NCBI GenBank assembly: GCA_023525975.1 | Contig: CM042038.1 | Coordinates: forward strand, 3,411,272-3,475,271 | Direction of reading: 5' to 3' | Length of the DNA stretch: 64,000 bases | DNA from: Smallanthus sonchifolius | Lineage: Eukaryota > Streptophyta > Magnoliopsida > Asterales > Asteraceae | In this document: positions 12,613 through 24,525 of the stretch, piece by piece | How positions within the stretch are numbered: position 1 is the stretch's first letter | Layout of the letters: each line of letters opens with the position of its first letter | The notes under the pieces: model-generated | Databases searched by the model: none | Told to the model about the DNA's origin: nothing | Seen by the model: only the letters and a program-made list of their open reading frames with translations | Program-made: the position numbers and the translations under genes

Positions 12613-15600
12613 ATGGCTGGAAGGAAAGGTGCAAAGGGGGGAGCCGGTACGGGACGTAGGGGCAGGCCCCGTGTCAACCGGGTTGAAATAGAAGAAAGTG
12701 AACCCTCTGTTCATGGGTCGGTGTCGATCCATACTACTAATGAGGATGCTCCGAGTAACCCCGGAGCACAGGATGAAGAAGGCTTAGTTTTGGAGCCAAT
12801 TGTCAGGAGAGCGATAGCCGACGAAGTGGCTGCAGTTCTGAAGAATACTCTACCTGCAGCACTCGCTGAAGCCCTGAAGACTGTGGAAGGGGAGAGAGAA
12901 AGGGGCTTACGGGCCGAAGATAGAAATATGATCGAACCTGAGTCTGAAGGTGAGGACTCTGACTATGAAGAGAAACGCGGATGCGACTACAAGTCCTTTC
13001 GAAATTGTGATCCGCCAACTTTTGATGGGAAGAAAGATGCTATTGCCGCATACTACTGGATTGACCGCATGACTGCAGTCATTAAGATGAGTGAATGCCG
13101 TGCTGACCAAGCGGTAGGGTTTGCCGCTCATTCTTTCGCCTTCGAGGCACTGAGCTGGTGGGAGAATGTGAAGAAAGCTAAGTCTGAAAGGGATATTGAT
13201 AGAATGAAGTGGGAAGATCTAAAAACACTGGTTATTCAGAAGTTCTGTCCCCAAAATGAGATTGATAAGATGGAAGAAGCCTTCGTGGAACTCAGGGCTG
13301 GTAGCCTGACTCATCGACAGTTCACCTCCAGGTTTAATGAGTTAACTCAGCTGGTTCCCTACTTGGTGAACACAGAAGAAAGAAGGATCAAATGCTATAT
13401 CCAGAAGCTACCTCCAAGAGTTCGCACAATCATTAATGCCAACACCCCTGGAGACTTTGACTCGGTGGTGGCTATGAGTGGAAAGATTTTTGATGATGTG
13501 GCCGCAGAAGGCGTAACCCCCGCTGAAACTCAAAAGAAATGGTCTAACGCCACTAAGCGCTCGGGCGGGGATTGGTCTGCCTCAAAAAGTAAGAAGCCAA
13601 GACCGGAGGAAAGGGTCAACTGTAGCAAATGTGATAGGCCACATCTTGGGGAGTGCAAGTATGGGTTGAACATATGTTACCGTTGTGGCAAGACCGGGCA
13701 CATCTCTCGTGAATGTCCCAACGCTCCCGGTTCTGCAAACAATAGAAAGTGCCACAACTGTGGTGGATCAGGACATTTCTCCAAGGATTGCCGTAAACCA
13801 AGAACAACAAACAATGAGAAGGCAAAGGAGGCTGAGAAAGGGGGAGCAAGAACCAGAGCCTATGCCCTGACACAGGAGGAAGCAAGGGGAGATCCCAACG
13901 TGGTGTCAGGTACGTTCATCCTTGGCCACACCTTTGTTTCTGTTCTGTTTGATTCAGGTGCTAGTAAAAGTTTTATATCCTCCTCGTTCTGTAAAAGACT
14001 GAAATACAAAACTTCCAAGATAGAAAGAGCCTTTAATGTTGAGACTGCAGTGGGTAGAAACACTAAAGTGGTAGAGTTGGTAGACGATCTTACCATAAAG
14101 ATAGAGGGCCATAGATTTCCGGTTAGATTATTCGTTATAGCCTTGGGAGGATTCGATGTAGTACTGGGAATGGATTGGTTATCTGCCAATGAAGCTCGGA
14201 TTGTGTGTAAACGAAAAGTGATTCAGCTCAACGCTCCTGACGGCAGCGAGGTCGTAATTTATGGGGAACGAGACATTCCGTTGACTAATGTAATCTCACA
14301 AATGAAAGCAGAAAAGTATATGAGGCGTGGGTGTGAGGCCTACTTGGCGTACGTGATCGATAAAGACGTAAAAGTAAAAGAGTTAAGCGAAGTACCCGTG
14401 GTGTGCCATTATCCGGAAGTGTTCCCTGAGGAACTGCCCGGATTGCCGCCTGATCGGGAGACAGAATTCCAAATAGATTTAATGCCAGGTGCCCAGCCCG
14501 TTGCCAAAGCACCTTACCGGCTAGCGCCACTTGAGATGAAAGAGCTGATGACCCAACTGGAAGAACTTTTGGAAAAGGGATTTATCAGACCGAGCATTTC
14601 ACCATGGGGTGCTCCGGTGCTGTTTGTCAAGAAGAAAGATGGTGCCATGAGAATGTGCATCGACTACAGAGAATTGAACAAAAGAACTGTGAAGAATAAG
14701 TACCCACTACCCAGAATCGACGATCTATTCGACCAATTACAGGGCGCCAAATGGTTCTCAAAGATCGACCTGCGGTCAGGTTATCATCAACTAAAGGTAA
14801 GAGAGGAAGACATACCTAAAACCGCATTCCGAACGCGATATGGACACTACGAGTTCCGAGTGATGTCCTTTGGGCTTACAAATGCTCCCGCAGCCTTCAT
14901 GGATATGATGAACAGAGTGTGTCGACCAATGTTAGACCGGTCAGTGATAGTCTTCATCGACGATATACTCGTATATTCTAAGAGCAAGGGTGATCATGCA
15001 TGTCACCTGCGAGAAGTTCTAGACACATTAAAGACAGAGAAGCTTTATGCTAAGTTCACGAAATGCGCGTTCTGGCTAAAGGAAGTCCAATTCTTAGGTC
15101 ATGTGATTAACGCTGAAGGCATCATGGTAGACCCAGCAAAGATTGATGCAGTGTGGAATTGGGAAATTCCGAAAACACCAACGGATGTACGAAGTTTTCT
15201 AGGTTTGGCAGGCTACTACCGGAGGTTTATACAAGACTTCTCTAAGATAGCCTCACCTCTAACCAAATTGACTCGTAAGGACGTAAAATATGAATGGGGC
15301 CAGGCCCAAACCACTGCCTTCGAAGAATTAAAGAAGAGATTAACCCGAGCACCGGTGCTGACCCTACCCGATGGTAACGAGGACCTAGTGGTGTATTCTG
15401 ACGCCTCAGGCCAGGGGTTAGGCTTTGTGCTTATGCAACGAGGAAAGGTGATTGCGTATGCATCACGACAATTAAAGACTCACGAAGTCAACTACCCGAC
15501 TCACGACCTTGAACTCGCGGCCGTTGTCTTTGCCTTAAAGATTTGGAGACATTACCTCTATGGAGTCAGATGCACCATCTACTCCGACCACAAAAGCTTG

Positions 15601-17004
15601 AAGTATTTCTTCGAACAAAAAGAGTTGAACATGAGGCAGCGGCGATGGTTAGAATTATTGAAAGACTACGACTGTGAAATCCTTTACCACCCCGGAAAGG
15701 CGAATGTGGTGGCCGACGCCTTGAGTCGAAAGGAGGCGACAACTCCTATCGAAGTGAAATCCTATCAACTAATCGTGACTCCAGATCTTATGACAGAAAT
15801 AGAACGTGCCCAAGATGAAGCCTTGAAAGAGGAAAATGTCAAGAGGGAAAGGATAGTGGGTCAGCAAGAAAAGTTAGAAACCAATGCTTATGGGGTACGA
15901 ACTCGGTTCGGGAGGATGTGGATACCCAAGGGTGGCGAACTTAGAGTCAAAATCCTTGACGAGGCTCACAAGTCTCGTTACTCTATCCATCCCGGAACTA
16001 ACAAGATGTACCATGATTTGAAGAAGGAATACTGGTGGCCCGGCATGAAAAATGATGTAACCGATTATGTGAGCAAATGCCTAACTTGCTCTCAAGTGAA
16101 GGCCGAACACCAGAAGCCGTGCGGAAAGATGCAACCACTATTCATTCCTGAATGGAAGTGGGAACACATTACCATGGATTTCATAACCAAGCTACCGCGT
16201 ACAGCTAAGGGACATGATACTATATGGGTAATTGTGGATAGACTGACGAAGAGTGCTCACTTCTTGCCCATGCGTGAGAGTTACTCGTCAGAAAAACTAG
16301 CAGAACTATTCATTAACGAGATCGTGGCCAGACACGGTATGCCATTGTCAATTGTGTCAGACCGGGACACGAGATTCACATCAAGGTTCTGGAGGCAATT
16401 CCATGAGGGAATGGGTACGAGACTTAATATCAGAACAGCTTACCACCCGCAAACCGATGGCCAGTCCGAAAGGACTATCCAAACTCTAGAGGACATGCTG
16501 CGGGCATGTATCATTGACTTTGGAGGTAGTTGGGATAGTCACTTACCACTGGCGGAGTTTTCTTACAACAACAGTTACCATGTGACCATTGGAATGCCGC
16601 CTTATGAGATGTTATATGGAAGGAAGTGTAGAACGCCCGTATGTTGGGGCGAAATTGGGCAGAAAGATTTCGCAAGCCTTGACGTAGTCAAAGCAACTTC
16701 TGAGAAGTTTGACCAAATCAAAGCGCGAATGAAAGCCGCTAAGGATAGGCAAAAGTCTTACGCTGATAAGAGAAGGAGAGACCTTGAATTCCAGGTTGGA
16801 GATAAAGTACTATTGAAGGTGTCTCCGTGGAAGGGAATAATTCGATTCCAAAAAAGAGGGAAACTAAGTCCGAGGTTTGTCGGACCATTTAAGATTGTGG
16901 CACGAGTTGGAAAGGTGGCTTATCGACTAGAACTGCCTGAAAAAAAAATTGAGTGGAATCCACCCTACTTTTCACGTTTCGCAATTGCGAAAGTGCCTAG
17001 CTGA
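12613..17004 (+). CDS. Gypsy gag-pol polyprotein, copy 1 (long open frame)
   Basis: A single 1,463-residue frame. Gag capsid-like region about residues 125-300 (SWWENV, RQFTSRFNEL). CCHC knuckles at 355-368 (CYRCGKTGHISREC) and 380-393. Aspartic protease with DSGAS at 447-451. Reverse transcriptase about 640-830, with catalytic Asp719 in KIDL and the FIDD motif at 781-784. RNase H about 925-1040, with Asp930, Glu967, Asp992 and Asp1035. Integrase with an H2C2 finger (His1126, His1134, Cys1156, Cys1159) and the triad Asp1189, Asp1250, Glu1286 in D-D35-E spacing. The frame ends early at VPS because of an A-run shift; the usual C-terminal tail continues in another frame (16949-17221). RNase H has GLGF where copy 2 has GLGC. 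The ATG at 12613 opens the frame. This is the more complete copy and could supply proteins to the array. Confidence 0.95.
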   Translation: MAGRKGAKGGAGTGRRGRPRVNRVEIEESEPSVHGSVSIHTTNEDAPSNPGAQDEEGLVLEPIVRRAIADEVAAVLKNTLPAALAEALKTVEGERERGLRAEDRNMIEPESEGEDSDYEEKRGCDYKSFRNCDPPTFDGKKDAIAAYYWIDRMTAVIKMSECRADQAVGFAAHSFAFEALSWWENVKKAKSERDIDRMKWEDLKTLVIQKFCPQNEIDKMEEAFVELRAGSLTHRQFTSRFNELTQLVPYLVNTEERRIKCYIQKLPPRVRTIINANTPGDFDSVVAMSGKIFDDVAAEGVTPAETQKKWSNATKRSGGDWSASKSKKPRPEERVNCSKCDRPHLGECKYGLNICYRCGKTGHISRECPNAPGSANNRKCHNCGGSGHFSKDCRKPRTTNNEKAKEAEKGGARTRAYALTQEEARGDPNVVSGTFILGHTFVSVLFDSGASKSFISSSFCKRLKYKTSKIERAFNVETAVGRNTKVVELVDDLTIKIEGHRFPVRLFVIALGGFDVVLGMDWLSANEARIVCKRKVIQLNAPDGSEVVIYGERDIPLTNVISQMKAEKYMRRGCEAYLAYVIDKDVKVKELSEVPVVCHYPEVFPEELPGLPPDRETEFQIDLMPGAQPVAKAPYRLAPLEMKELMTQLEELLEKGFIRPSISPWGAPVLFVKKKDGAMRMCIDYRELNKRTVKNKYPLPRIDDLFDQLQGAKWFSKIDLRSGYHQLKVREEDIPKTAFRTRYGHYEFRVMSFGLTNAPAAFMDMMNRVCRPMLDRSVIVFIDDILVYSKSKGDHACHLREVLDTLKTEKLYAKFTKCAFWLKEVQFLGHVINAEGIMVDPAKIDAVWNWEIPKTPTDVRSFLGLAGYYRRFIQDFSKIASPLTKLTRKDVKYEWGQAQTTAFEELKKRLTRAPVLTLPDGNEDLVVYSDASGQGLGFVLMQRGKVIAYASRQLKTHEVNYPTHDLELAAVVFALKIWRHYLYGVRCTIYSDHKSLKYFFEQKELNMRQRRWLELLKDYDCEILYHPGKANVVADALSRKEATTPIEVKSYQLIVTPDLMTEIERAQDEALKEENVKRERIVGQQEKLETNAYGVRTRFGRMWIPKGGELRVKILDEAHKSRYSIHPGTNKMYHDLKKEYWWPGMKNDVTDYVSKCLTCSQVKAEHQKPCGKMQPLFIPEWKWEHITMDFITKLPRTAKGHDTIWVIVDRLTKSAHFLPMRESYSSEKLAELFINEIVARHGMPLSIVSDRDTRFTSRFWRQFHEGMGTRLNIRTAYHPQTDGQSERTIQTLEDMLRACIIDFGGSWDSHLPLAEFSYNNSYHVTIGMPPYEMLYGRKCRTPVCWGEIGQKDFASLDVVKATSEKFDQIKARMKAAKDRQKSYADKRRRDLEFQVGDKVLLKVSPWKGIIRFQKRGKLSPRFVGPFKIVARVGKVAYRLELPEKKIEWNPPYFSRFAIAKVPS

Positions 17005-17221
17005 CGAATCGGCACAAGTGTCACTCGATGACATCGAAGTAGACAATAAGCTTAACTATATTGAGGAGCCCACAGCAATCCTAGACAGAAAAGAGAAGCG
17101 ACTACGCAATAAAGTTATCCCGCTAGTCAAAGTTCAATGGAAACATCGAAAAGGATCAGAAGCCACGTGGGAGACGGAGTCGGAAATGAGGGAGTTGTAC
17201 CCTCAGATGTTTGACCCATGA
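16949..17221 (+). CDS. Out-of-frame C-terminal tail of integrase, copy 1 (chromodomain-like)
   Basis: This 90-residue frame overlaps the end of the long polyprotein and carries the text normally fused to it: FHVSQLRKCL, then a region ending VKVQWKHRKGSEATWE, as in the chromodomain-like end of chromovirus integrases. It is joined to the polyprotein by a one-base shift at a run of nine A residues near 16,940-16,950. It is probably not translated from its own ATG. Either the A-run is a mutation or ribosomes slip there. The identical break in copy 2 shows that it predates the duplication. Confidence 0.75.
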   Translation: MSGIHPTFHVSQLRKCLADESAQVSLDDIEVDNKLNYIEEPTAILDRKEKRLRNKVIPLVKVQWKHRKGSEATWETESEMRELYPQMFDP

Positions 17222-17245
17222 AAGGTTTCGAGGGCGAAACCTCTA

Positions 17246-17261
17246 ATAAGAAGGGTAGACT
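17246..17261 (+). promoter_or_regulatory. Polypurine tract before LTR 2
   Basis: Purine-rich ATAAGAAGGGTAGACT directly abuts the TG of the next LTR, the position of the plus-strand primer. The same text lies at 24,510-24,525. Confidence 0.75.
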
Positions 17262-19437
17262 TGTAACATCCCAAATAATAGAAAGTAAATAAAAAGGAAA
17301 AGAACAAGTGGGCTTGGCCCAGATTTCGGCCCATGGGCCGATATTAGAAGGAAACCCTTCTACATCTGCACACAGCCTCTCCCCATCCTCTCATTTGCGC
17401 AAGACTAGAAAGAGAAAGAGAGAGCTCAGTCTAGAGAGAGAAAGATCGGGATCAAGCTCAAAGTCTCGAAGATTTGTTGCTCACTACCTCCGGAGCATAA
17501 AGAAACAGGAAAGAAGCAGTAACAGGTAATCGCTATACCTAAATCTGAGTTTTTGTAACTTTCGGGTTAAAGGGTAAAAATCGAGTGAAGAGGTAGATTT
17601 TACGTGTGAAACTTGAAACAAACCACATATTTGGGTTCATGGGAAGTAAAGGAACGTTTCGAACGTAAAAAGTTCAAAGCTTGATCGATTAGAATAAATG
17701 GCCAGATCTAGGGTTTCTGTTTGGGGAAGATGACTGAGTCATCGAAACTACATAGTTTCGATAGACAAAGTATGACTCGAAACTACCGAGTTTCGATTGT
17801 AGCAGACCCATCGAAACTACATAGTTTCGATACAGACCCTAAACTTAAACTACTAAGATTTTACACAAGTCACCACTCGAAACTACATAGTTTCGATAGG
17901 CAAAGTATGACTCGAAACTACATAGTTTCGATAGACAAAAGTATAACTCGAAACTACATAGTTTCGATAGACAAAGTATGACTCGAAACTACATAGTTTC
18001 GATAGGCAAAGTATGACTCGAAACTACCTAGTTTCGATAGAAAGGGTACAACTCGAAACTACGGGGTTTATACTTAGTAATGTCTAGTGTCATTTAGGAG
18101 CAATACCTTATGCATATAACTTTATTATACAGATCGTGAGTAACCCTAGTGACGCTCAGTGACCAATTGAGAGCATTTCTGAGACCACCCATCAGGTGAG
18201 TTCAAGATCCCTATTTTACTGTTTTAGGGTGGTGTGCATACTCAAGAATTAGACGTTTATAAATAAATGTATATTATTTAATTAAACGTTTTGTAAGAAA
18301 GAAAGATAACGGTTGTTAAACCGAATGTTTTGACAGGAAGAAAGATAACGGTTGTTAAACCGAACGTTTTGAAAGAAAGAAAGAAAGAAGAATGGTTTAT
18401 TTAACTATATGTTTTATAAACAAGAGAAAGAGAAGAAAGAATGGTTTACTTAACTATATGTTTTATAAACGAAGAGAAGAATAATAAGTCAAATACATTG
18501 TCTAATCTGTAAGAGTATGCTTATACGACGAAAGACTTGGAGTAGTAGCGTAGTCCTAGAGGCTAGTGCTACTCTAAGCATAGTAGCAAGTCTTGAGGTA
18601 GTAGTATAGTCCTTGAGACTAGTGCTACCCGAAGCCGATGCTGCGTCATGGACAAGTCCATGATGTACCATGAGAAAAATCGGGACAGTGCTCGGCAGGG
18701 CATTGTAACGAGGATGTTGCAACTGGTTAAGATGAGTAACGACGGTTACTCTAGCGGCGACGGTCGCTAAGAAAGAATGAAGAAGCCCGCTTGGGGGCAC
18801 AGAAAGTCGGTTATCGGCCTTTGGACGTTGAGCCTTAGGGAACAATAACCGCGAGAAAGAGTTCCTTCGGGAAGTAAGAACGAAGAAGCCCGCTCGGGGG
18901 CACAGAACAGATTGTAGACATTAATGTATGACTTAAAGAAAAGAGTAAAAAGTAAATACGTATGAATATAGAAGAAGAAAGAAAGATTTTTATACGTATG
19001 TATTTTAAAGAAGGAAGACATATTTTAATGTGTATGTATTTAAAGAATAAAGAAAGATTTCATTGTATTACGTGTATAATATAATACGTATATTTAAAAG
19101 GGAAAATCCTTTTTATATATATATAAAGCTAAAGAAAACTTGAACTCACCAGCGTTAGCTGACTATTTTAGTATGCACATTAGGTAGCAAAGGAAAGGAA
19201 AAGAAATGATGCCGCTCGAGGGCTTAGGAGTGAATGGCTGGATGGCTGCTGCTGATGAAGACTGACATCCCCATTTGCTAGTTTTAGATTGTTGAACTAT
19301 GTTTAAATTTTAAGTTTTAATTGACTCTGAATTTTGTAAAGACTTCCGCTGTTAGTTTAATGTTTGATTCAAAGTTTAAGAACTATGTATATGCAATGTT
19401 TGCCAACTGTGAGAGGTACCCGGTTTGGGTTCTTTCA
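17262..19437 (+). repeat. Gypsy LTR 2 (shared middle LTR)
   Basis: It has the same length and ends as the others and serves as 3' LTR of copy 1 and 5' LTR of copy 2. Private changes seen by eye are TCCGG (17491 region), TACAACT (18048 region), TAAAAAG (18946 region) and CATTAGG (19179 region). Its hairpin array lies at 17740-18068. No 5-bp target duplication is present at its edges, as expected for a recombinant LTR. Confidence 0.95.
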
Positions 19438-19440
19438 AGT

Positions 19441-19454
19441 TGGTATCAGAGCCA
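19441..19454 (+). promoter_or_regulatory. Primer binding site, copy 2
   Basis: TGGTATCAGAGCCA again. The base three positions further on is C here and A in copy 1 (GCCATC versus GCCATA). Confidence 0.9.
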
Positions 19455-19880
19455 TCGTTTGAGAGATTCGGACATTCGCCAAAATGTCTGAACTTGAACT
19501 GAGAATGGGACAGAAGAATGGGATGTCAGTCAGAACAGCCAAGCCACGAAAGGAGAACAGTAAGGCCTTAGTAATTAGTGACTGTAGAAACAGTAAACAG
19601 TAAAGGGCCTTAGAATAGTAAGGTAGTCCATGTCCTAGTTTAGAAACATAGACACCAAATACCTTAGAATAGAAAGTAGAGCGAAGGTGCCTTGATGTAG
19701 AAACTCTGGACTTGAGTACAAACGTCACTCTGACGGGGAATGTTCAGAACCCAGGAAGTAAAGTAAATTAGTAATTTCATACCGGTCTCTGTAATTAGTA
19801 ATTTACATTACTCAAGGTGTTCTAAATAATTACCTATCAGGATAACATGAGTATCTCCTTGTTCGCATTGAGAAAACGTC

Positions 19881-22800
19881 ATGGCTGGAAGGAAAGGTGC
19901 AAAGGGGGGAGCCGGTACGGGACGTAGGGGCAGGCCCCGTGTCAACCGGGTTGAAATAGAAGAAAGTGAACCCTCTGTTCATGGGTCGGTGTCGATCCAT
20001 ACTACTAATGAGGATGCTCCGAGTAACCCCGGAGCACAGGATGAAGAAGGCTTAGTTTTGGAGCCAATTGTCAGGAGAGCGATAGCCGACGAAGTGGCTG
20101 CAGTTCTGAAGAATACTCTACCTGCAGCACTCGCTGAAGCCCTGAAGACTGTGGAAGGGGAGAGAGAAAGGGGCTTACGGGCCGAAGATAGAAATATGAT
20201 CGAACCTGAGTCTGAAGGTGAGGACTCTGACTATGAAGAGAAACGCGGATGCGACTACAAGTCCTTTCGAAATTGTGATCCGCCAACTTTTGATGGGAAG
20301 AAAGATGCTATTGCCGCATACTACTGGATTGACCGCATGACTGCAGTCATTAAGATGAGTGAATGCCGTGCTGACCAAGCGGTAGGGTTTGCCGCTCATT
20401 CTTTCGCCTTCGAGGCACTGAGCTGGTGGGAGAATGTGAAGAAAGCTAAGTCTGAAAGGGATATTGATAGAATGAAGTGGGAAGATCTAAAAACACTGGT
20501 TATTCAGAAGTTCTGTCCCCAAAATGAGATTGATAAGATGGAAGAAGCCTTCGTGGAACTCAGGGCTGGTAGCTTGACTCATCGACAGTTCACCTCCAGG
20601 TTTAATGAGTTAACTCAGCTGGTTCCCCACTTGGTGAACACAGAAGAAAGAAGGATCAAATGCTATATCCAGAAGCTACCTCCAAGAGTTCGCACAATCA
20701 TTAATGCCAACACCCCTGGAGACTTTGACTCGGTGGTGGCTATGAGTGGAAAGATTTTTGATGATGTGGCCGCAGAAGGCGTAACCCCCGCTGAAACTCA
20801 AAAGAAATGGTCTAACGCCACTAAGCGCTCGGGCGGGGATTGGTCTGCCTCAAAAAGTAAGAAGCCAAGACCGGAGGAAAGGGTCAACTGTAGCAAATGT
20901 GATAGGCCACATCTTGGGGAGTGCAAGTATGGGTTGAACATATGTTACCGTTGTGGCAAGACCGGGCACATCTCTCGTGAATGTCCCAACGCTCCCGGTT
21001 CTGCAAACAATAGAAAGTGCCACAACTGTGGTGGATCAGGACATTTCTCCAAGGATTGCCGTAAACCAAGAACAACAAACAATGAGAAGGCAAAGGAGGC
21101 TGAGAAAGGGGGAGCAAGAACCAGAGCCTATGCCCTGACACAGGAGGAAGCAAGGGGAGATCCCAACGTGGTGTCAGGTACGTTCATCCTTGGCCACACC
21201 TTTGTTTCTGTTCTGTTTGATTCAGGTGCTAGTAAAAGTTTTATATCCTCCTCGTTCTGTAAAAGACTGAAATACAAAACTTCCAAGATAGAAAGAGCCT
21301 TTAATGTTGAGACTGCAGTGGGTAGAAACACTAAAGTGGTAGAGTTGGTAGACGATCTTACCATAAAGATAGAGGGCCATAGATTTCCGGTTAGATTATT
21401 CGTTATAGCCTTGGGAGGATTCGATGTAGTACTGGGAATGGATTGGTTATCTGCCAATGAAGCTCGGATTGTGTGTAAACGAAAAGTGAGCTCAACGCTC
21501 CTGACGGCAGCGAGGTCGTAATTTATGGGGAACGAGACATTCCGTTGACTAATGTAATCTCACAAATGAAAGCAGAAAAGTATATGAGGCGTGGGTGTGA
21601 GGCCTACTTGGCGTACGTGATCGATAAAGACGTAAAAGTAAAAGAGTTAAGCGAAGTACCCGTGGTGTGCCATTATCCGGAAGTGTTCCCTGAGGAACTG
21701 CCCGGATTGCCGCCTGATCGGGAGACAGAATTCCAAATAGATTTAATGCCAGGTGCCCAGCCCGTTGCCAAAGCACCTTACCGGCTAGCGCCACTTGAGA
21801 TGAAAGAGCTGATGACCCAACTGGAAGAACTTTTGGAAAAGGGATTTATCAGACCGAGCATTTCACCATGGGGTGCTCCGGTGCTGTTTGTCAAGAAGAA
21901 AGATGGTGCCATGAGAATGTGCATCGACTACAGAGAATTGAACAAAAGAACTGTGAAGAATAAGTACCCACTACCCAGAATCGACGATCTATTCGACCAA
22001 TTACAGGGCGCCAAATGGTTCTCAAAGATCGACCTGCGGTCAGGTTATCATCAACTAAAGGTAAGAGAGGAAGACATACCTAAAACCGCATTCCGAACGC
22101 GATATGGACACTACGAGTTCCGAGTGATGTCCTTTGGGCTTACAAATGCTCCCGCAGCCTTCATGGATATGATGAACAGAGTGTGTCGACCAATGTTAGA
22201 CCGGTCAGTGATAGTCTTCATCGACGATATACTCGTATATTCTAAGAGCAAGGGTGATCATGCATGTCACCTGCGAGAAGTTCTAGACACATTAAAGACA
22301 GAGAAGCTTTATGCTAAGTTCACGAAATGCGCGTTCTGGCTAAAGGAAGTCCAATTCTTAGGTCATGTGATTAACGCTGAAGGCATCATGGTAGACCCAG
22401 CAAAGATTGATGCAGTGTGGAATTGGGAAATTCCGAAAACACCAACGGATGTACGAAGTTTTCTAGGTTTGGCAGGCTACTACCGGAGGTTTATACAAGA
22501 CTTCTCTAAGATAGCCTCACCTCTAACCAAATTGACTCGTAAGGACGTAAAATATGAATGGGGCCAGGCCCAAACCACTGCCTTCGAAGAATTAAAGAAG
22601 AGATTAACCCGAGCACCGGTGCTGACCCTACCCGATGGTAACGAGGACCTAGTGGTGTATTCTGACGCCTCAGGCCAGGGGTTAGGCTGTGTGCTTATGC
22701 AACGAGGAAAGGTGATTGCGTATGCATCACGACAATTAAAGACTCACGAAGTCAACTACCCGACTCACGACCTTGAACTCGCGGCCGTTGTCTTTGCCTT

Positions 22801-24268
22801 AAAGATTTGGAGACATTACCTCTATGGAGTCAGATGCACCATCTACTCCGACCACAAAAGCTTGAAGTATTTCTTCGAACAAAAAGAGTTGAACATGAGG
22901 CAGCGGCGATGGTTAGAATTATTGAAAGACTACGACTGTGAAATCCTTTACCACCCCGGAAAGGCGAATGTGGTGGCCGACGCCTTGAGTCGAAAGGAGG
23001 CGACAACTCCTATCGAAGTGAAATCCTATCAACTAATCGTGACTCCAGATCTTATGACAGAAATAGAATGTGCCCAAGATGAAGCCTTGAAAGAGGAAAA
23101 TGTCAAGAGGGAAAGGATAGTGGGTCAGCAAGAAAAGTTAGAAACCAATGCTTATGGGGTACGAACTCGGTTCGGGAGGATGTGGATACCCAAGGGTGGC
23201 GAACTTAGAGTCAAAATCCTTGACGAGGCTCACAAGTCTCGTTACTCTATCCATCCCGGAACTAACAAGATGTACCATGATTTGAAGAAGGAATACTGGT
23301 GGCCCGGCATGAAAAATGATGTAACCGATTATGTGAGCAAATGCCTAACTTGCTCTCAAGTGAAGGCCGAACACCAGAAGCCGTGCGGAAAGATGCAACC
23401 ACTATTCATTCCTGAATGGAAGTGGGAACACATTACCATGGATTTCATAACCAAGCTACCGCGTACAGCTAAGGGACATGATACTATATGGGTAATTGTG
23501 GATAGACTGACGAAGAGTGCTCACTTCTTGCCCATGCGTGAGAGTTACTCGTCAGAAAAACTAGCAGAACTATTCATTAACGAGATCGTGGCCAGACACG
23601 GTATGCCATTGTCAATTGTGTCAGACCGGGACACGAGATTCACATCAAGGTTCTGGAGGCAATTCCATGAGGGAATGGGTACGAGACTTAATATCAGAAC
23701 AGCTTACCACCCGCAAACCGATGGCCAGTCCGAAAGGACTATCCAAACTCTAGAGGACATGCTGCGGGCATGTATCATTGACTTTGGAGGTAGTTGGGAT
23801 AGTCACTTACCACTGGCGGAGTTTTCTTACAACAACAGTTACCATGTGACCATTGGAATGCCGCCTTATGAGATGTTATATGGAAGGAAGTGTAGAACGC
23901 CCGTATGTTGGGGCGAAATTGGGCAGAAAGATTTCGCAAGCCTTGACGTAGTCAAAGCAACTTCTGAGAAGTTTGACCAAATCAAAGCGCGAATGAAAGC
24001 CGCTAAGGATAGGCAAAAGTCTTACGCTGATAAGAGAAGGAGAGACCTTGAATTCCAGGTTGGAGATAAAGTACTATTGAAGGTGTCTCCGTGGAAGGGA
24101 ATAATTCGATTCCGAAAAAGAGGGAAACTAAGTCCGAGGTTTGTCGGACCATTTAAGATTGTGGCACGAGTTGGAAAGGTGGCTTATCGACTAGAACTGC
24201 CTGAAAAAAAAATTGAGTGGAATCCACCCTACTTTTCACGTTTCGCAATTGCGAAAGTGCCTAGCTGA
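19881..24268 (+). pseudogene. Gypsy gag-pol, copy 2, broken by a 4-bp deletion
   Basis: Nearly identical to copy 1, but four bases (ATTC) are missing just after CGAAAAGTG at about 21,488. The first frame therefore stops at 21,521, after the protease domain (546 residues), and RT-RNase H-integrase continue in another frame from about 21,545 to 24,268. All RT, RNase H and integrase catalytic motifs listed for copy 1 are present in the second part. Other differences from copy 1 seen by eye are Tyr to His in gag (near 20,628), Cys in place of Phe in RNase H, Arg to Cys near 23,070 and Gln to Arg near 24,113. Without the deletion this would be a functional-looking polyprotein; as it stands, RT and integrase are cut off from gag. 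Confidence 0.93.
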
Positions 24269-24485
24269 CGAATCGGCACAAGTGTCACTCGATGACATCG
24301 AAGTAGACAATAAGCTTAACTATATTGAGGAGCCCACAGCAATCCTAGACAGAAAAGAGAAGCGACTACGCAATAAAGTTATCCCGCTAGTCAAAGTTCA
24401 ATGGAAACATCGAAAAGGATCAGAAGCCACGTGGGAGACGGAGTCGGAAATGAGGGAGTTGTACCCTCAGATGTTTGACCCATGA
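24213..24485 (+). CDS. Out-of-frame C-terminal tail of integrase, copy 2
   Basis: Identical in sequence and arrangement to the tail at 16,949-17,221, including the nine-A run that puts it out of frame with the integrase core. It is chromodomain-like and probably not expressed alone. Confidence 0.72.
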   Translation: MSGIHPTFHVSQLRKCLADESAQVSLDDIEVDNKLNYIEEPTAILDRKEKRLRNKVIPLVKVQWKHRKGSEATWETESEMRELYPQMFDP

Positions 24486-24509
24486 AAGGTTTCGAGGGCG
24501 AAACCTCTA

Positions 24510-24525
24510 ATAAGAAGGGTAGACT
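24510..24525 (+). promoter_or_regulatory. Polypurine tract before LTR 3
   Basis: The same purine-rich tract as before LTR 2, directly abutting TGTAACATCCC. Confidence 0.75.
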
